From the NCBI RefSeq assembly GCF_000265295.1, contig NC_018002.1, positions 1,612,001 to 1,676,000 of the forward strand: DNA of 64,000 bases, in the 5' to 3' direction. Source of the DNA: Sulfurospirillum barnesii SES-3. Lineage in GTDB: Bacteria; Campylobacterota; Campylobacteria; Campylobacterales; Sulfurospirillaceae. Of this stretch, positions 47,150 through 59,251 are shown piece by piece; position 1 is the first letter of the stretch, and each line of letters begins with the position of its first letter. Both the position numbers and the translations under genes were made by a program. A model generated the notes under the pieces. It did no database searches. It worked only from the letters and a program-made list of their open reading frames with translations, and had not been told where the DNA came from.

Positions 47150-49597
47150 TTACTTTACCACCAAATTAATCAATTTATTAGGGACATAAATTTCTTTAAT
47201 AAGTTCACTTCCCTCTAACCACTTTGCAACACTCTCTTTACCCAGCCTCAGTGCTTCTTCTTTTGAAATAGACGTTTCTACCTCAATTTCTGTGCGTTTC
47301 TTACCATTCACCGTTACAGCGAGTATCATACTCTCTTCTACAAAAACTTCTTCTTTGATTGCAATGGGTGAAAAATTCGCACACCCAAACAGTGTTTCAC
47401 TCATTTCCCAACATACATGAGGAACAATAGGTTCTAAAATATTCAGAAGCACAAAATAGCCTTCACTCCACACAGTCGCATCATTTTGATCGCTTAGAGC
47501 ATTTAGGGCTTCCATACACGCCGCAATCAGTGTATTAAAAGTATATCCACCCTCAAAAATTTCATTCGATTTTTTCAACGCTTCATAGACTTTTTTACGA
47601 GCATATTTTGACTCTTTAGAAAGTGTTGCATGGTTAATGTTAGGAATTTCTTTACATGTAAAGGCATTTTCAGCTTTTTGTGCAAAGCGTTTTAAGAAAC
47701 GAAATGCTCCTTCAACCGCACTGTCATTCCACTCCAACTCTTTTTGCGGAGGTGCTGCAAATAAAATAAACAGACGTGCCGTATCCGCTCCATAGGTTTT
47801 AATAATCGCATCAGGATCAACGGTGTTGCCTTTACTTTTACTCATTTTAGAGCCATCTTTTAAGACCATACCTTGTGTTAAAAGATTGGCAAACGGCTCA
47901 TCGGTATTAACATAGCCTAAATCACGAAGCACTTTGGTGAAAAAGCGTGCGTACAAAAGGTGTAAAATCGCATGTTCAATGCCACCAATGTATTGATCCA
48001 CGTTCATCCAATAATTAGCACTCGCTTTATCAAACGGCACGTCATGCCATAACGATGGATCTGTGGTATACCGTAAAAAATACCAACTGGATTGAAAGAA
48101 CGTGTCCATCGTATCGGTTTCACGAATGGCATTGTCTCCACAACACGGACACGTGGTATATTTCCATGTAAGATGTTTATCTAAAGGATTTCCTTCCCCC
48201 TTAATTTCAACATCTTCAGGCAATGCCACAGGAAGATTTTCAAACTTCTCAGGTACTAATCCACATTTAGGACAATGTATCATAGGAATAGGTGCACCCC
48301 AATAACGCTGACGACTAATTCCCCAATCTCGTAATTTATAGTTAATGACTTTTGTACCCATTTTCTGTGCTTCAAAATGAGCAATAATTGCTTTTTGTGC
48401 CTCTTTAGATGCAAGACCACTAAAGTAAGCAGAGTTAACAAGTTTACCGTATTCAGTCGTTGCGCACGTACCATCAAAAGGCGTGCTACTCTCAATGCTT
48501 TGAATAATGGGTAAATTATATTTGTTTGCAAATTCAAAATCTCTCTCATCGTGTGCAGGAACCGCCATAACAGCACCCCCACCGTATTCGATTAAGACAA
48601 AGTTTGCCACCCACACAGGCACATTCTTACCTGTCAGTGGGTGAATCACATTGATTTCCAAGCTCACACCCTCTTTAGGGGCTTGTGCGCGCTCCCTTGC
48701 TCCCACACTTTGCATCTTTTTAATCTGCGCAATCTTTTCTTCACTTAAAAGCTTATGCTCAATTAAATACTTAACAATCGCATGTTCAGGCGCTAAAGCA
48801 GAATAACTCACGCCATAAATGGTATCAGGACGTGTGGTAAAAACCTTATAACTCTCAAATTGATGAGCAAGTTTTGCTTTGGATTCTGCACTTAAGCTAA
48901 ATGAAAACTCTAAGCCTTCACTGCGTCCAATCCAATTCTCCTGCATGGTAAGCACTTGATTTGGCCAACCCGCTTTGAGCTTTTCACAATCATCCAGTAA
49001 TTCTTGTGCATACTGCGTAATTTTGAGGTAGTAACCAGGTAAAAGGCGTTGTTCAACAGGATTATCACACCTCCAACAACACCCCTCTTCGACTTGTTCA
49101 TTGGCAAGAACGGTTTGACACGTATTACACCAGTTAAGGGTTGCACTTTTTTGATACACTAATCCCTTGTTAAACATCTCAATAAAAATACGTTGTTCAT
49201 GTTTGGTATAGAGCACATCGCTAGCAGCAAACTCTCTTTTTTTAGAAAAAGAGAGCCCCAAAGAGGCAAGTTCTTTGCGCATATAGTCAATGTTTTCATA
49301 CGTCCATTTTTTAGGATGTACCCCATGCTTAATCGCTGCATTTTCAGCAGGCATACCAAAACTATCCCACCCAATGGGATGAAGCACATTAAAACCATGT
49401 TTGCGATGATGTCTAGCAATGGCATCCCCAATGGTGTAGTTACGCACGTGCCCCATATGAATTCGCCCACTAGGATACGGGAACATACTTAAAATATATT
49501 TTTTAGCTTGTATAAAATCACTTGAGGGCTCAAATGCCTGCGTTTCATCCCACTGTTTTTGCCATTTGCTTTCAATTTCTAAAGGATTGTATTGCAT
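47150..49597 (-). CDS. leuS: Leucyl-tRNA synthetase
   Basis: This 815-residue class I synthetase has the HIGH-type motif [15 protein letters not shown], the editing domain ([12 protein letters not shown]), the KMSKS motif [15 protein letters not shown], and zinc-type cysteines CNTC and CWRC. It attaches leucine to tRNA-Leu. lptE follows 1 bp after its stop. A palindrome copy (47653-47660) encodes FTCK in the anticodon-binding region. Confidence 0.97.
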   Translation of the reverse strand: MQYNPLEIESKWQKQWDETQAFEPSSDFIQAKKYILSMFPYPSGRIHMGHVRNYTIGDAIARHHRKHGFNVLHPIGWDSFGMPAENAAIKHGVHPKKWTYENIDYMRKELASLGLSFSKKREFAASDVLYTKHEQRIFIEMFNKGLVYQKSATLNWCNTCQTVLANEQVEEGCCWRCDNPVEQRLLPGYYLKITQYAQELLDDCEKLKAGWPNQVLTMQENWIGRSEGLEFSFSLSAESKAKLAHQFESYKVFTTRPDTIYGVSYSALAPEHAIVKYLIEHKLLSEEKIAQIKKMQSVGARERAQAPKEGVSLEINVIHPLTGKNVPVWVANFVLIEYGGGAVMAVPAHDERDFEFANKYNLPIIQSIESSTPFDGTCATTEYGKLVNSAYFSGLASKEAQKAIIAHFEAQKMGTKVINYKLRDWGISRQRYWGAPIPMIHCPKCGLVPEKFENLPVALPEDVEIKGEGNPLDKHLTWKYTTCPCCGDNAIRETDTMDTFFQSSWYFLRYTTDPSLWHDVPFDKASANYWMNVDQYIGGIEHAILHLLYARFFTKVLRDLGYVNTDEPFANLLTQGMVLKDGSKMSKSKGNTVDPDAIIKTYGADTARLFILFAAPPQKELEWNDSAVEGAFRFLKRFAQKAENAFTCKEIPNINHATLSKESKYARKKVYEALKKSNEIFEGGYTFNTLIAACMEALNALSDQNDATVWSEGYFVLLNILEPIVPHVCWEMSETLFGCANFSPIAIKEEVFVEESMILAVTVNGKKRTEIEVETSISKEEALRLGKESVAKWLEGSELIKEIYVPNKLINLVVK

Positions 49598-49612
49598 CGT
49601 CTCTCCATCTAA

Positions 49613-50584
49613 TTAAACCGTGCCTTTTTCATACATCGCACGCATTTTCTCTTTTTCAATTCTGTTTTTCTCTTTTAAAGCTTCTTTATTTTTATACTCC
49701 GCAATATCAAAACCTAACCATCTTAACAGGGGTGCTGCTATAAAAACAGAGCTGTACGTTCCAACAAAAACACCAAACAAAAGGGTAAAACTAAAGCCAT
49801 GAATAATCTCTCCACCAAACAAGAAGAGCGTTAAAACAACAAATAAAACCGTCAATGAGGTCAATGTCGTTCGTGAAAGGGTTTGAGAAACTGCATGATT
49901 AATAGTTTCAAAAAGGTTCAATTGTTTTGAACTTCGAATGTCTTCTCGAATACGATCAAAAACAATAATGGTATCGTTAATGGAATACCCTATCAGCGTA
50001 AGCATTGCAGCCAAAACATCTAAGCTTATCTCAATTTTAAAAAGAATAATAGCTCCCAATGTAATACTGACATCGTGAACTAACGCAAGAATAGATGCAA
50101 TGGCAAAACGCCATTCAAAACGAAAAGCGATGTAAATCAAAATGGCTAAAATACACATAAGCGTTGCCATGAGACCTTTTTCACGAAGCTCGCTTCCCAC
50201 TTTTGGCCCTACCATGTCCACTTTTCGAATATCAAAGTTCCCTGTTCCTTGAAGCAATTCACGTACTTTATCACCCACATCATGACTCACACTCTCCGCA
50301 GTACTGGCAAAACGAATAACAATTTCCTCGGGTGAGCCAAATTCCGTAATCAAAGCATTCGCAAACATTTTATCGCTTGAGATTTGCTCCCTGATTTTAT
50401 CAAGAGGTGCTTTTTGATCATACTTGACTTGCACTAAAGTTCCACCTGCAAAGTCAATACCATAACTTAAGCCTTTTGTCGCCAAAAGTCCATATGAGGC
50501 AACAATAAAACACAATGAGACAATGATAAAAAACTTACTCTTCGCCATTAAATTATAAACTCTATTCTTTGAGAAAAACTCCAT
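49613..50584 (-). CDS. secF: Protein translocase subunit SecF
   Basis: About 323 residues from the ATG at 50584, which has AAAAGGAGT upstream and overlaps the secD stop. Features are the first helix, the GIDFAGGTLVQVKYD periplasmic start, five further helices with ALVHDVSITLGA, the SecF motif GYSINDTIIVFDRIRE, and a basic tail. It works with SecD using the proton gradient to help export. Confidence 0.95.
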   Translation of the reverse strand: MEFFSKNRVYNLMAKSKFFIIVSLCFIVASYGLLATKGLSYGIDFAGGTLVQVKYDQKAPLDKIREQISSDKMFANALITEFGSPEEIVIRFASTAESVSHDVGDKVRELLQGTGNFDIRKVDMVGPKVGSELREKGLMATLMCILAILIYIAFRFEWRFAIASILALVHDVSITLGAIILFKIEISLDVLAAMLTLIGYSINDTIIVFDRIREDIRSSKQLNLFETINHAVSQTLSRTTLTSLTVLFVVLTLFLFGGEIIHGFSFTLLFGVFVGTYSSVFIAAPLLRWLGFDIAEYKNKEALKEKNRIEKEKMRAMYEKGTV

Positions 50585-52164
50585 TAATGACTCCTTTTCA
50601 TGCCAAACCAAAACATCAAATTTTTACTTTTTTCAATGTAAGGCATAATGTATTGGTAAATTCCATGTGTTCCTAAAATCGCAGTCAGCATCGAAACCAA
50701 AATACCAATACTTAAACTCACCGCAAATCCCTTCACAGGACCTGTTCCATACATATACAAAATAATAGCCGTAATCAGCGAGGTTAAGTTACTATCCACG
50801 ATGGCACTCATGGCGTTATCATAGCCTTTTTCAATGGCTTGTTTAACCCCAACACCTGAACGCAACAATTCACGAATACGCTCACAAATAATAACATTGG
50901 CATCCACAGCAATACCAATAATCAAAACAATACCTGCCATACCAGGTAAGGTGAGTGTCGCACCAAAAAGTGCCATGATGGCAATCAATAAAAAGAGATT
51001 AACCACAAGCGCAATATTCGCAATAATTCCTGCCATACGGTAGTAAAACACCATAAAGCCAACAACCAGACTAAAACCAGAAATCAGAGCAATTAAACTG
51101 GCTTGAATACTATCTGCCCCTAACGAGGGTCCAATACTTCGTTTTTCAAGCAAGGTAACAGGGGCTAATAATGCGCCACTTCGAAGTGCAATTGCAACAT
51201 CGTGCGCTTCTTTTACGCTAAAAGCACCACTGATTTGCCCACTTCCTCCTCCAATACGCTCACGAATATTAGGCGCTGAATAGACTTTATTATCCAAAAC
51301 AATGGCAAGACGATTGCCAATATTATTGGCTGTAAAATCACCAAAAATTTTTGCACCCTCAGAATTAAGGGTAAAGTTAATGACAGGCTGATGGGTTTCA
51401 CTAAAAGCTACTTTTGCATCGCTTAACATACTTCCATCAAGCACAGGAATCTCTTTTAATACATAGCGAATGGTGTCACTTTTAGCATCGCTTAAAATCA
51501 CATCCCCGTATTGTGCTGCTTCACTTGGGCTCATTGTATTCGCACGGTCTTGTTTTTTTTCATCCACTGCCATGAGTTGTAAATGCGCTGCTTTTGCAAT
51601 TAATTCGCGCGCTCTTTGCTCATCTTCAGCCGTTTTAATACCAGGAAGCTCTACTAAGATTTTATCTTCACCTTGTTTAGCAACATTGGGTTCTGCTAAC
51701 CCAAACTGATCCAAACGATTACGGATGGTTTCTACCGCTTGTGAAATGGCGTACTCTTTAATTAAAACTTTCTCATTTTCATCTAACGTAAGCGTATAGA
51801 AAAGCGCTTCTTTGTTTACATGTAAACCGCTAATTTCTTTGAGCATGGCATCGAGTTTTTTCTCTTCATCTTTGTCCAAAAGGGTGAGGGTGATTTTCTC
51901 TTCTGCAATACGAAGATCATCAATGATAATATCACCTCTTTGGGCAAAAAATTTAATACTAGAGGCAATAGATTTGATTTTCGACTGAATGGCTTCTTCG
52001 GTTTTAACACCTAAGAGCATATGAAGACCGCCTTGAAGATCAAGACCGAGTGATACTTTAGCGCCTTTTTGCGTTTGCAAGAGAGTAGGCATTGACATAC
52101 CCACTCCAAAAATAATCGCAATAAAAAAGATCACTAAACGGTAATTAAATCGACCACTATTCAT
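50584..52164 (-). CDS. secD: Protein translocase subunit SecD
   Basis: About 526 residues from the ATG at 52164, which overlaps the yajC end by 8 nt. It has helix 1, GLDLQGGLHMLLGV (D1 motif), a large periplasmic domain, then a membrane part with GIAVDANVIICERIRE (D4-D5 motif). The yajC-secD-secF order is classic. A palindrome copy (51817-51824) encodes LHVNK in the periplasmic domain. Confidence 0.95.
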   Translation of the reverse strand: MNSGRFNYRLVIFFIAIIFGVGMSMPTLLQTQKGAKVSLGLDLQGGLHMLLGVKTEEAIQSKIKSIASSIKFFAQRGDIIIDDLRIAEEKITLTLLDKDEEKKLDAMLKEISGLHVNKEALFYTLTLDENEKVLIKEYAISQAVETIRNRLDQFGLAEPNVAKQGEDKILVELPGIKTAEDEQRARELIAKAAHLQLMAVDEKKQDRANTMSPSEAAQYGDVILSDAKSDTIRYVLKEIPVLDGSMLSDAKVAFSETHQPVINFTLNSEGAKIFGDFTANNIGNRLAIVLDNKVYSAPNIRERIGGGSGQISGAFSVKEAHDVAIALRSGALLAPVTLLEKRSIGPSLGADSIQASLIALISGFSLVVGFMVFYYRMAGIIANIALVVNLFLLIAIMALFGATLTLPGMAGIVLIIGIAVDANVIICERIRELLRSGVGVKQAIEKGYDNAMSAIVDSNLTSLITAIILYMYGTGPVKGFAVSLSIGILVSMLTAILGTHGIYQYIMPYIEKSKNLMFWFGMKRSH

Positions 52165-52432
52165 CAATTTTCTTTGAAATATAATCGCGTGAAACTTTAA
52201 CAATAACCCCATCATCATTAAGCTTAACTTTGATAGAATCCTCCTCAGGTTTTACAACTTCGCAGATTAATCCACCATTGGTAATGACTTTATCACCTTT
52301 TTTAAGGGCATCAATCATCTCTTTGTGTTTTTTAACCTGTTTTTGTTGCGGCCTAATCACAAGAAAATAAAAAATTGCGAAAAGAACAACGAGTGGAAGT
52401 AAAGACGAAATTAAACTTGCAGAACCTTGCAT
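52157..52432 (-). CDS. yajC: Preprotein translocase accessory protein YajC
   Basis: This 91-residue protein has one N-terminal membrane helix (LISSLLPLVVLFAIFYFLVI) followed by the YajC signature RPQQKQVKKHKEMIDALKKGDKV (shown here in part as RPQQKQVKKH) and a GGLICEV segment. It associates with SecDF. It is divergent from lnt with overlapping 5' ends. Confidence 0.93.
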   Translation of the reverse strand: MQGSASLISSLLPLVVLFAIFYFLVIRPQQKQVKKHKEMIDALKKGDKVITNGGLICEVVKPEEDSIKVKLNDDGVIVKVSRDYISKKIDE

Positions 52433-53679
52433 GGAAATCCTTTGTAAAAAAAATTTTTGATATTTATTTTACCCGTATTTATATAATAAAAGCCTTTGTT
52501 ATCGCCCTCTTCCTTTGTGCCTTTATCTACCTCTCTTATTTTGAAATACACTCTTTAGCCCTAAATACACTCTTTGCACTTCTTGGCTTTTATTTCCTTT
52601 TAGGGGAAAATCGTGTGGTGTGGTTTTGGTGTGGTTTTTTTACAGGACTTTTATGGTTTTACTGGATTAGTTTTAGTTTTGTCTATTATGATTTAGCCTT
52701 TTTGATTCCCCTTATTATCTTAGGCATTGCCCTCGTTTACGGAGTTCTTTTTTGGCTTATTGCAAAAATGAGTGCTTCTCTTTACATTCAAACACCCTTA
52801 CTTTTTGGTCTAAGTTTTATAGACCCTTTTGGCTTTAATTGGCTTAAACTGCCTCTTATTTTACTTGATACCTATTTTTCAACCACCCCTCTTGCGTTTG
52901 CATCATTCTTAATCGCACTTAGTCTCTTCAAAGCATTTCCAAAAGCCTATAAAGCCATCGCACTTGCTCCATTATGCCTTGCTATAGCGTGGCAAACCCC
53001 TGCTCCAATCACACCACCACTGCTTGATGTTGCACTCCCTAGCATCCACATTCCTCAATCTCAGCGTTGGGACAGTGCCTATCAACAAGAGGCAATTGAT
53101 GTGAATTTTGCTTTGATTAAAGAAGCCATTGCACACAATAAAGAGCTAATTATTTTGCCTGAAACTGCCTTTCCACTCTACCTCAATCGTGCTCCAAAAC
53201 TGATTGAAGCACTCAAATCTTATTCTCACTCTATTGCTATTGTCACAGGCGCTTTAACCTATGAAGAGAATCAAGGCTTTTTTAATTCATCCTATTTTTT
53301 TGATAAAGGGGAAATGCATATTGCCCATAAAATTGTTCTTGTTCCCTTTGGCGAAGAGGTACCTTTTCCTGCATTCATTGTCAAACTGGTAAATCAACTC
53401 TTTTTTGATGGGGCTCAAGATTATCAAAAAGCAAAAGTACCTCATGATTTTATGATTAAAGAGATGCCTTTTAGAAGTGCCATTTGTTTTGAAGCAACCA
53501 CAGATACACTTTTTGAGGGAAATCCTAAGCAGATGATAGCCATCAGTAACAATGCATGGTTTAGCCCATCTATTGAACAAACCTTACAACATTTACTGCT
53601 TCGCTACTATGCAAAAAAATATCAAACGGTGATTTATCACAGTGCCAACAGTGGCAAAAGCGGGATTATTTTACCGTAA
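52417..53679 (+). CDS. lnt: Apolipoprotein N-acyltransferase
   Basis: This inner-membrane enzyme adds the third acyl chain to lipoproteins. About seven hydrophobic helices precede a nitrilase-fold periplasmic domain with Glu in LPETAFPL, Lys in AHKIVLVPFGEEVPFP and Cys in SAICFEATTD. The start is uncertain: in-frame codons ATG 52375, GTG 52393 and TTG 52417 all lie in or against the divergent yajC start. TTG is shown because it overlaps least. The length near 420-434 residues fits the phylum. The gene ends in a strong hairpin before metK. Confidence 0.85.
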   Translation: MQNLAWKSFVKKIFDIYFTRIYIIKAFVIALFLCAFIYLSYFEIHSLALNTLFALLGFYFLLGENRVVWFWCGFFTGLLWFYWISFSFVYYDLAFLIPLIILGIALVYGVLFWLIAKMSASLYIQTPLLFGLSFIDPFGFNWLKLPLILLDTYFSTTPLAFASFLIALSLFKAFPKAYKAIALAPLCLAIAWQTPAPITPPLLDVALPSIHIPQSQRWDSAYQQEAIDVNFALIKEAIAHNKELIILPETAFPLYLNRAPKLIEALKSYSHSIAIVTGALTYEENQGFFNSSYFFDKGEMHIAHKIVLVPFGEEVPFPAFIVKLVNQLFFDGAQDYQKAKVPHDFMIKEMPFRSAICFEATTDTLFEGNPKQMIAISNNAWFSPSIEQTLQHLLLRYYAKKYQTVIYHSANSGKSGIILP

Positions 53680-53707
53680 AGATGAGCGCTACTCATCTTT
53701 ACATGTA
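53676..53707. terminator. Bidirectional terminator between lnt and metK
   Basis: GTAAAGATGAG and CTCATCTTTAC form a perfect 11-bp stem around CGCTA (53676-53702). The stop codon of lnt is in the left arm and a palindrome copy (53700-53707) begins in the right arm. The genes are convergent. Confidence 0.8.
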
Positions 53708-53719
53708 AAACAAAAATAT

Positions 53720-54934
53720 CTATTTTTTGAGGGTTTTAAAAAGCTCTACTGCGTCAAGTTTTTCCCACGGATAATCACTCTGTCCTACTTGTCCACGTGC
53801 AGCAACATCGGCATACAAAAAGGTGTCTTCACTGGGTTTATCCAAGCCAAATTTTTCTGTAATCCAGCGAGGTGTTAAACTAAACGTATGAATCACAAAT
53901 TCAGAGAGTTCATCATCACTCACACTGGTATACGTCCCAAAAGTATCGACTGAAATAGAAACAGGTTTTGCCACACCAATGGCATAGGAGAGCTGAACAG
54001 AGCATTTTTTAGCAAGACCTGCAGCAACAATGTTTTTAGCAATCCAACGTCCTGCGTAAAGCCCACTTCTATCCACTTTGGTGTAATCTTTACTTGATTG
54101 TGCTCCACCACCAATAGGTGCATAGCCACCAAAACTATCCACGATAAGTTTACGACCTGTTAATCCTGAATCATGCAAAGAGCTGTGGTTAACATAACGA
54201 CCTGTTGGGTTAATATGAATAATTGTATTGTTAGGATCATACAACTCCGTTGGAAGCCCTGTATCGTCAATTAAACCCTTAATGAGTGTTCGTACCTCTT
54301 CAATGCTCATGGCTTCATTTGAAGGAGCTGAGACAACAATAGTGTGAATCTTTTGAGGTTTACACTCTTCAAAATTTTGCTTCGTTCCATAATCAATGGT
54401 CACTTGAGTTTTAATATCAACACCGAGTTTGTGGTTATGTTTTAGTGCATAATTATAGACTTTATCGCAAAGCATTCTTGCATACGTAATGGCAGCTGGC
54501 ATAAAATCAGCGGTTTCGCAGGAGGCAAATCCAAACATAATGCCCTGATCGCCTGCACCAATTTCACCGCTTACTTGATCCACACCTTGATTAATATCAC
54601 TGCTTTGTTGATTGAGTAAAACCTGTACTTTTACCTCATCAGGATGCAAACATTGCTCTTTAGTAAACGCCGATTTGCCATCGTAACCAATTTTTGCTAA
54701 TGCATCTTTGACAATCTTTTCATAATCTGAAAAAGAGAGAATCTGCTTGGTATTGACTTCGCCACCAATAATAATGTGCTTACCTGCAACAAAAACCTCA
54801 CTGGCAACCCGTGAATTTTTATCTGAAATCAAGAGTGCATCGACAATGCTATCAGCAATAATATCCGCACATTTGTCAGGATGCCCTGGACTTACAACTT
54901 CTGAGGTAAAAAGGTAGTGTGATTGTATTTCCAT
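53720..54934 (-). CDS. metK: S-adenosylmethionine synthase
   Basis: About 404 residues from ATG 54934. MetK makes SAM from ATP and methionine. Visible are FTSEVVSPGHPDKCADIIAD at the N-terminus, the GAGDQGIMFG motif, and the GGGAQSSKDYTKVDRSG P-loop-like region. The ATG at 54934 is preferred because residues before the FTSEV block vary in the family, and the longer reading from 54973 lies in a repeat-rich leader. No palindrome copy lies inside. Confidence 0.95.
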   Translation of the reverse strand: MEIQSHYLFTSEVVSPGHPDKCADIIADSIVDALLISDKNSRVASEVFVAGKHIIIGGEVNTKQILSFSDYEKIVKDALAKIGYDGKSAFTKEQCLHPDEVKVQVLLNQQSSDINQGVDQVSGEIGAGDQGIMFGFASCETADFMPAAITYARMLCDKVYNYALKHNHKLGVDIKTQVTIDYGTKQNFEECKPQKIHTIVVSAPSNEAMSIEEVRTLIKGLIDDTGLPTELYDPNNTIIHINPTGRYVNHSSLHDSGLTGRKLIVDSFGGYAPIGGGAQSSKDYTKVDRSGLYAGRWIAKNIVAAGLAKKCSVQLSYAIGVAKPVSISVDTFGTYTSVSDDELSEFVIHTFSLTPRWITEKFGLDKPSEDTFLYADVAARGQVGQSDYPWEKLDAVELFKTLKK

Positions 54935-55064
54935 GTTTTGTTTTCCATTTCTTTGTTTTCCTGTTCCAAACACGTTTTAAAAAACTCTCGTTTTTTAAAA
55001 GCTTTTATACTTTCGAGGAAAGCATAACGTTTGTAAACTTGTTTTCCATCCTTTTGTTTTCCAT
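54935..55064 (-). promoter_or_regulatory. metK leader with tandem repeats, hairpin and a short upstream frame
   Basis: Read on the minus strand, ATGGAAAACAA occurs three times exactly (ending at 55054, 55039, 54938) and once with its first two bases altered (54953-54963). Between the copies an 11-bp perfect inverted repeat (54975-55000, arms TTTTAAAAAAC/GTTTTTTAAAA, loop 4) could fold. A 19-codon frame (55064 to 55005) starts at the first repeat. Five ANGGA motifs, the core of CsrA sites, are present, the last at the metK start codon. No known SAM riboswitch was recognised. Confidence 0.45.
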
Positions 55065-55164
55065 TTAGGGTTGAAGAAAAAACCGTAAATTAAAAGTTAA
55101 AAGTTTGAACCAGAGTCTTTGGAGACTCACCATATTTTGAGAAATGTTATCGTAGTCTTTTCTT

Positions 55165-56058
55165 TCATAAAATGAGCTTATGCCAAAGCGTTATACTCAA
55201 AAACGAAAATAAAATCCCCAAAGCCAAAGCGTTAATCGCCAAATCCTTATTTAATCCACCACGAATTGCAAGCACCACCGCCATCGTCATAGGAGGCATA
55301 GCCACTTCTAAAAAGGTAATTTGCATGGCATCTGTTTTCAAATCTGCAAAATATACAAAATAAAAGAGCATCAACAAGGGCGTAATAAGCATTTTTATAC
55401 TCAATGCCACAAGATTTTCTTTAAAATACAAAGGCATTGCCCTAAAATCAAGTTTCATCCCCACAATGGTGGTTACCAGAGGAATTAATGTCGCTTGAAA
55501 TTTGTCCAACATCGTCTCAATAAATGAGGGAAAAACAGTACCTTGAAAATAAATAGCAGCAACAATGGCTAACAGTGGCGGTGAAAAAAACATCTGTTTT
55601 GCAACCTCTTTGACACCTCGCTCCTGTCCACCACCCCACGCAATAATCACAACACCAAAGGTTAAGAGTGCAATAAAACTTGCCATTTGATCGTACACCA
55701 ACGCATACACCACATGGTCCAAAGAGTACAACGACTCAACATACGAGAAGCCTACAAATGCCGTATTACCAAAAATGGATACGATCATAACCGTAGCGAG
55801 GTCTCTTTTATTGAGTTTCATAACCCGCCCAGCACCGTATGCCAAAACAGATGCAATGCCCATTGCTATGTATGCAATTAAAATTACATTAAAAATTTCA
55901 TCATTAAATTCAAGCTTTCTAATTTTTGACAAAGCCAATGCAGGAAGTGAAAAATAAATCACAAACTCGGTGAGGGCTTCTGAAATATCATGCTTAATAC
56001 GCTTAAAGGCATACCCTAAAAAAACGAACAAAAACACGGGCGTAATCTGTTCTACCAT
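55165..56058 (-). CDS. AEC family transporter (auxin efflux carrier-like)
   Basis: This 297-residue protein has about ten helices arranged as two halves of five, as in AEC/MdcF-type permeases. The opening is ITPVFLFVFLGYAFKR, and a MPPMTMAVVLAIRGGLN segment lies near the end. Such permeases move organic acids or amino-acid-like anions. The substrate is not predictable. It overlaps the end of aat by 7 nt. A weak stem-loop (55113-55128) lies after it. Confidence 0.85.
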   Translation of the reverse strand: MVEQITPVFLFVFLGYAFKRIKHDISEALTEFVIYFSLPALALSKIRKLEFNDEIFNVILIAYIAMGIASVLAYGAGRVMKLNKRDLATVMIVSIFGNTAFVGFSYVESLYSLDHVVYALVYDQMASFIALLTFGVVIIAWGGGQERGVKEVAKQMFFSPPLLAIVAAIYFQGTVFPSFIETMLDKFQATLIPLVTTIVGMKLDFRAMPLYFKENLVALSIKMLITPLLMLFYFVYFADLKTDAMQITFLEVAMPPMTMAVVLAIRGGLNKDLAINALALGILFSFLSITLWHKLIL

Positions 56059-56727
56059 GTGCCCTCCTTTAAGCCATTTTTGTTTAAGGTCTCTTGAGTC
56101 ATCTTCAAAAAGACCTCACGGGATCTTTCTATTGCCCCTAAGGATTTAAGGTGCTCTGTGGGTAATTGGCAATCAATAAAATCACCCCCCAGAGATTTTA
56201 CTTTGCGACACAGCCCAACCAAAGCACTTTTTGAGGCATCTGTTTTTATGGAAAACATCGACTCACCACAAAACATCCCTCCTAGATAAAGCCCATACAA
56301 ACCACCCACTAAATTTCCTTCAAAAAAAGTCTCCACAGAATGAGCAAATCCTTTTACATGTAAAGCACAAAACGATTCAATCAATGCCTCATTAATCCAA
56401 CTCTTTTGCCCTTTTGCAAGCCTTGTCTGCCAACACGAACGCATCACACGCTCAAAGCATGTGTCGTAGCGTATGTCAAAGTGTTTCATACTTTTTAAAA
56501 GGCTTTTGCTTTGTTTTATAGCATCGGGAAAGAGAATCAAACGGGGGTTAGGAGACCACCAAAGAAGAGGGTCATCTTCATTAAACCATGGGAAAATACC
56601 TTCGCTATAAGCGCGCAATAACCGTTCAGGCGCTAAATCACCGCCCCATGCCAAAAGCCCCTCATCACTCGCATCCAAGGGACTAGGAAACTCATAATCC
56701 TTTGGATGAAGCTGTGGAATAAGAATC

Positions 56728-56738
<11 letters not shown>
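56052..56738 (-). CDS. aat: Leucyl/phenylalanyl-tRNA-protein transferase
   Basis: About 228 residues. Aat adds Leu or Phe to N-terminal Arg/Lys of proteins, making N-degrons for ClpS-ClpAP; clpA and clpS are directly upstream. Family marks: FPWFNEDDPLLWWSPNPR, VGGLYGLYLGGMFCGESMFS, and FIDCQLPTEHLKSLGA. The GTG at 56738, overlapping the clpA stop, is the likely start; an in-frame reading from 56795 adds residues lying within clpA. A palindrome copy (56355-56362) encodes LHVK. Confidence 0.93.
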
Positions 56739-58923
<2,185 letters not shown>

Positions 58924-58933
58924 AGTTCCCTCC

Positions 58934-59245
58934 TTATTCTGATTCCATAATAGCACGCAGAGGGAATCGTTCCTCTTTTGCCATTTTACGAACCGTGGCT
59001 ACTTTCGTTTCTGCAATTTCATAGGTATAAACACCGCAAAGCCCTTTACCTTTTTCATGCACAGCCAGTGTGATTTCTGTCGCTTTTTCTAAACCATGAT
59101 GAAAAACCTGCATTAACACTTTAATAACAAATTCCATACTACTGTAATCATCATTTAATAAAAAAACACTGTAACGCTTTGGCTCTTTTATTTCAATTTC
59201 ATCTAAGAGTTCATTTTCAAACCCATGCATAGGCTGATGCATCAT
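58934..59245 (-). CDS. clpS: ClpS adaptor protein
   Basis: The 103-residue N-end-rule adaptor has YSVFLLNDDYSSMEFVIKVL and TLAVHEKGKGLCGVYTYEIAETK, matching the ClpS core that binds N-degrons. It lies 10 bp upstream of the clpA start, and aat follows, so clpS-clpA-aat form one degradation operon. Confidence 0.95.
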   Translation of the reverse strand: MMHQPMHGFENELLDEIEIKEPKRYSVFLLNDDYSSMEFVIKVLMQVFHHGLEKATEITLAVHEKGKGLCGVYTYEIAETKVATVRKMAKEERFPLRAIMESE

Positions 59246-59251
59246 AATCCT

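Noticed and set aside
54935-55064. A known SAM riboswitch in the metK leader
   Set aside because: The leader is short, AT-rich and repeat-based; none of the conserved riboswitch cores I could recall is visible.
55113-55128. Terminator after the AEC transporter gene
   Set aside because: A 6-bp stem (GAGTCT/AGACTC) exists but no convincing T-tract follows, so it is mentioned only in the gene entry.
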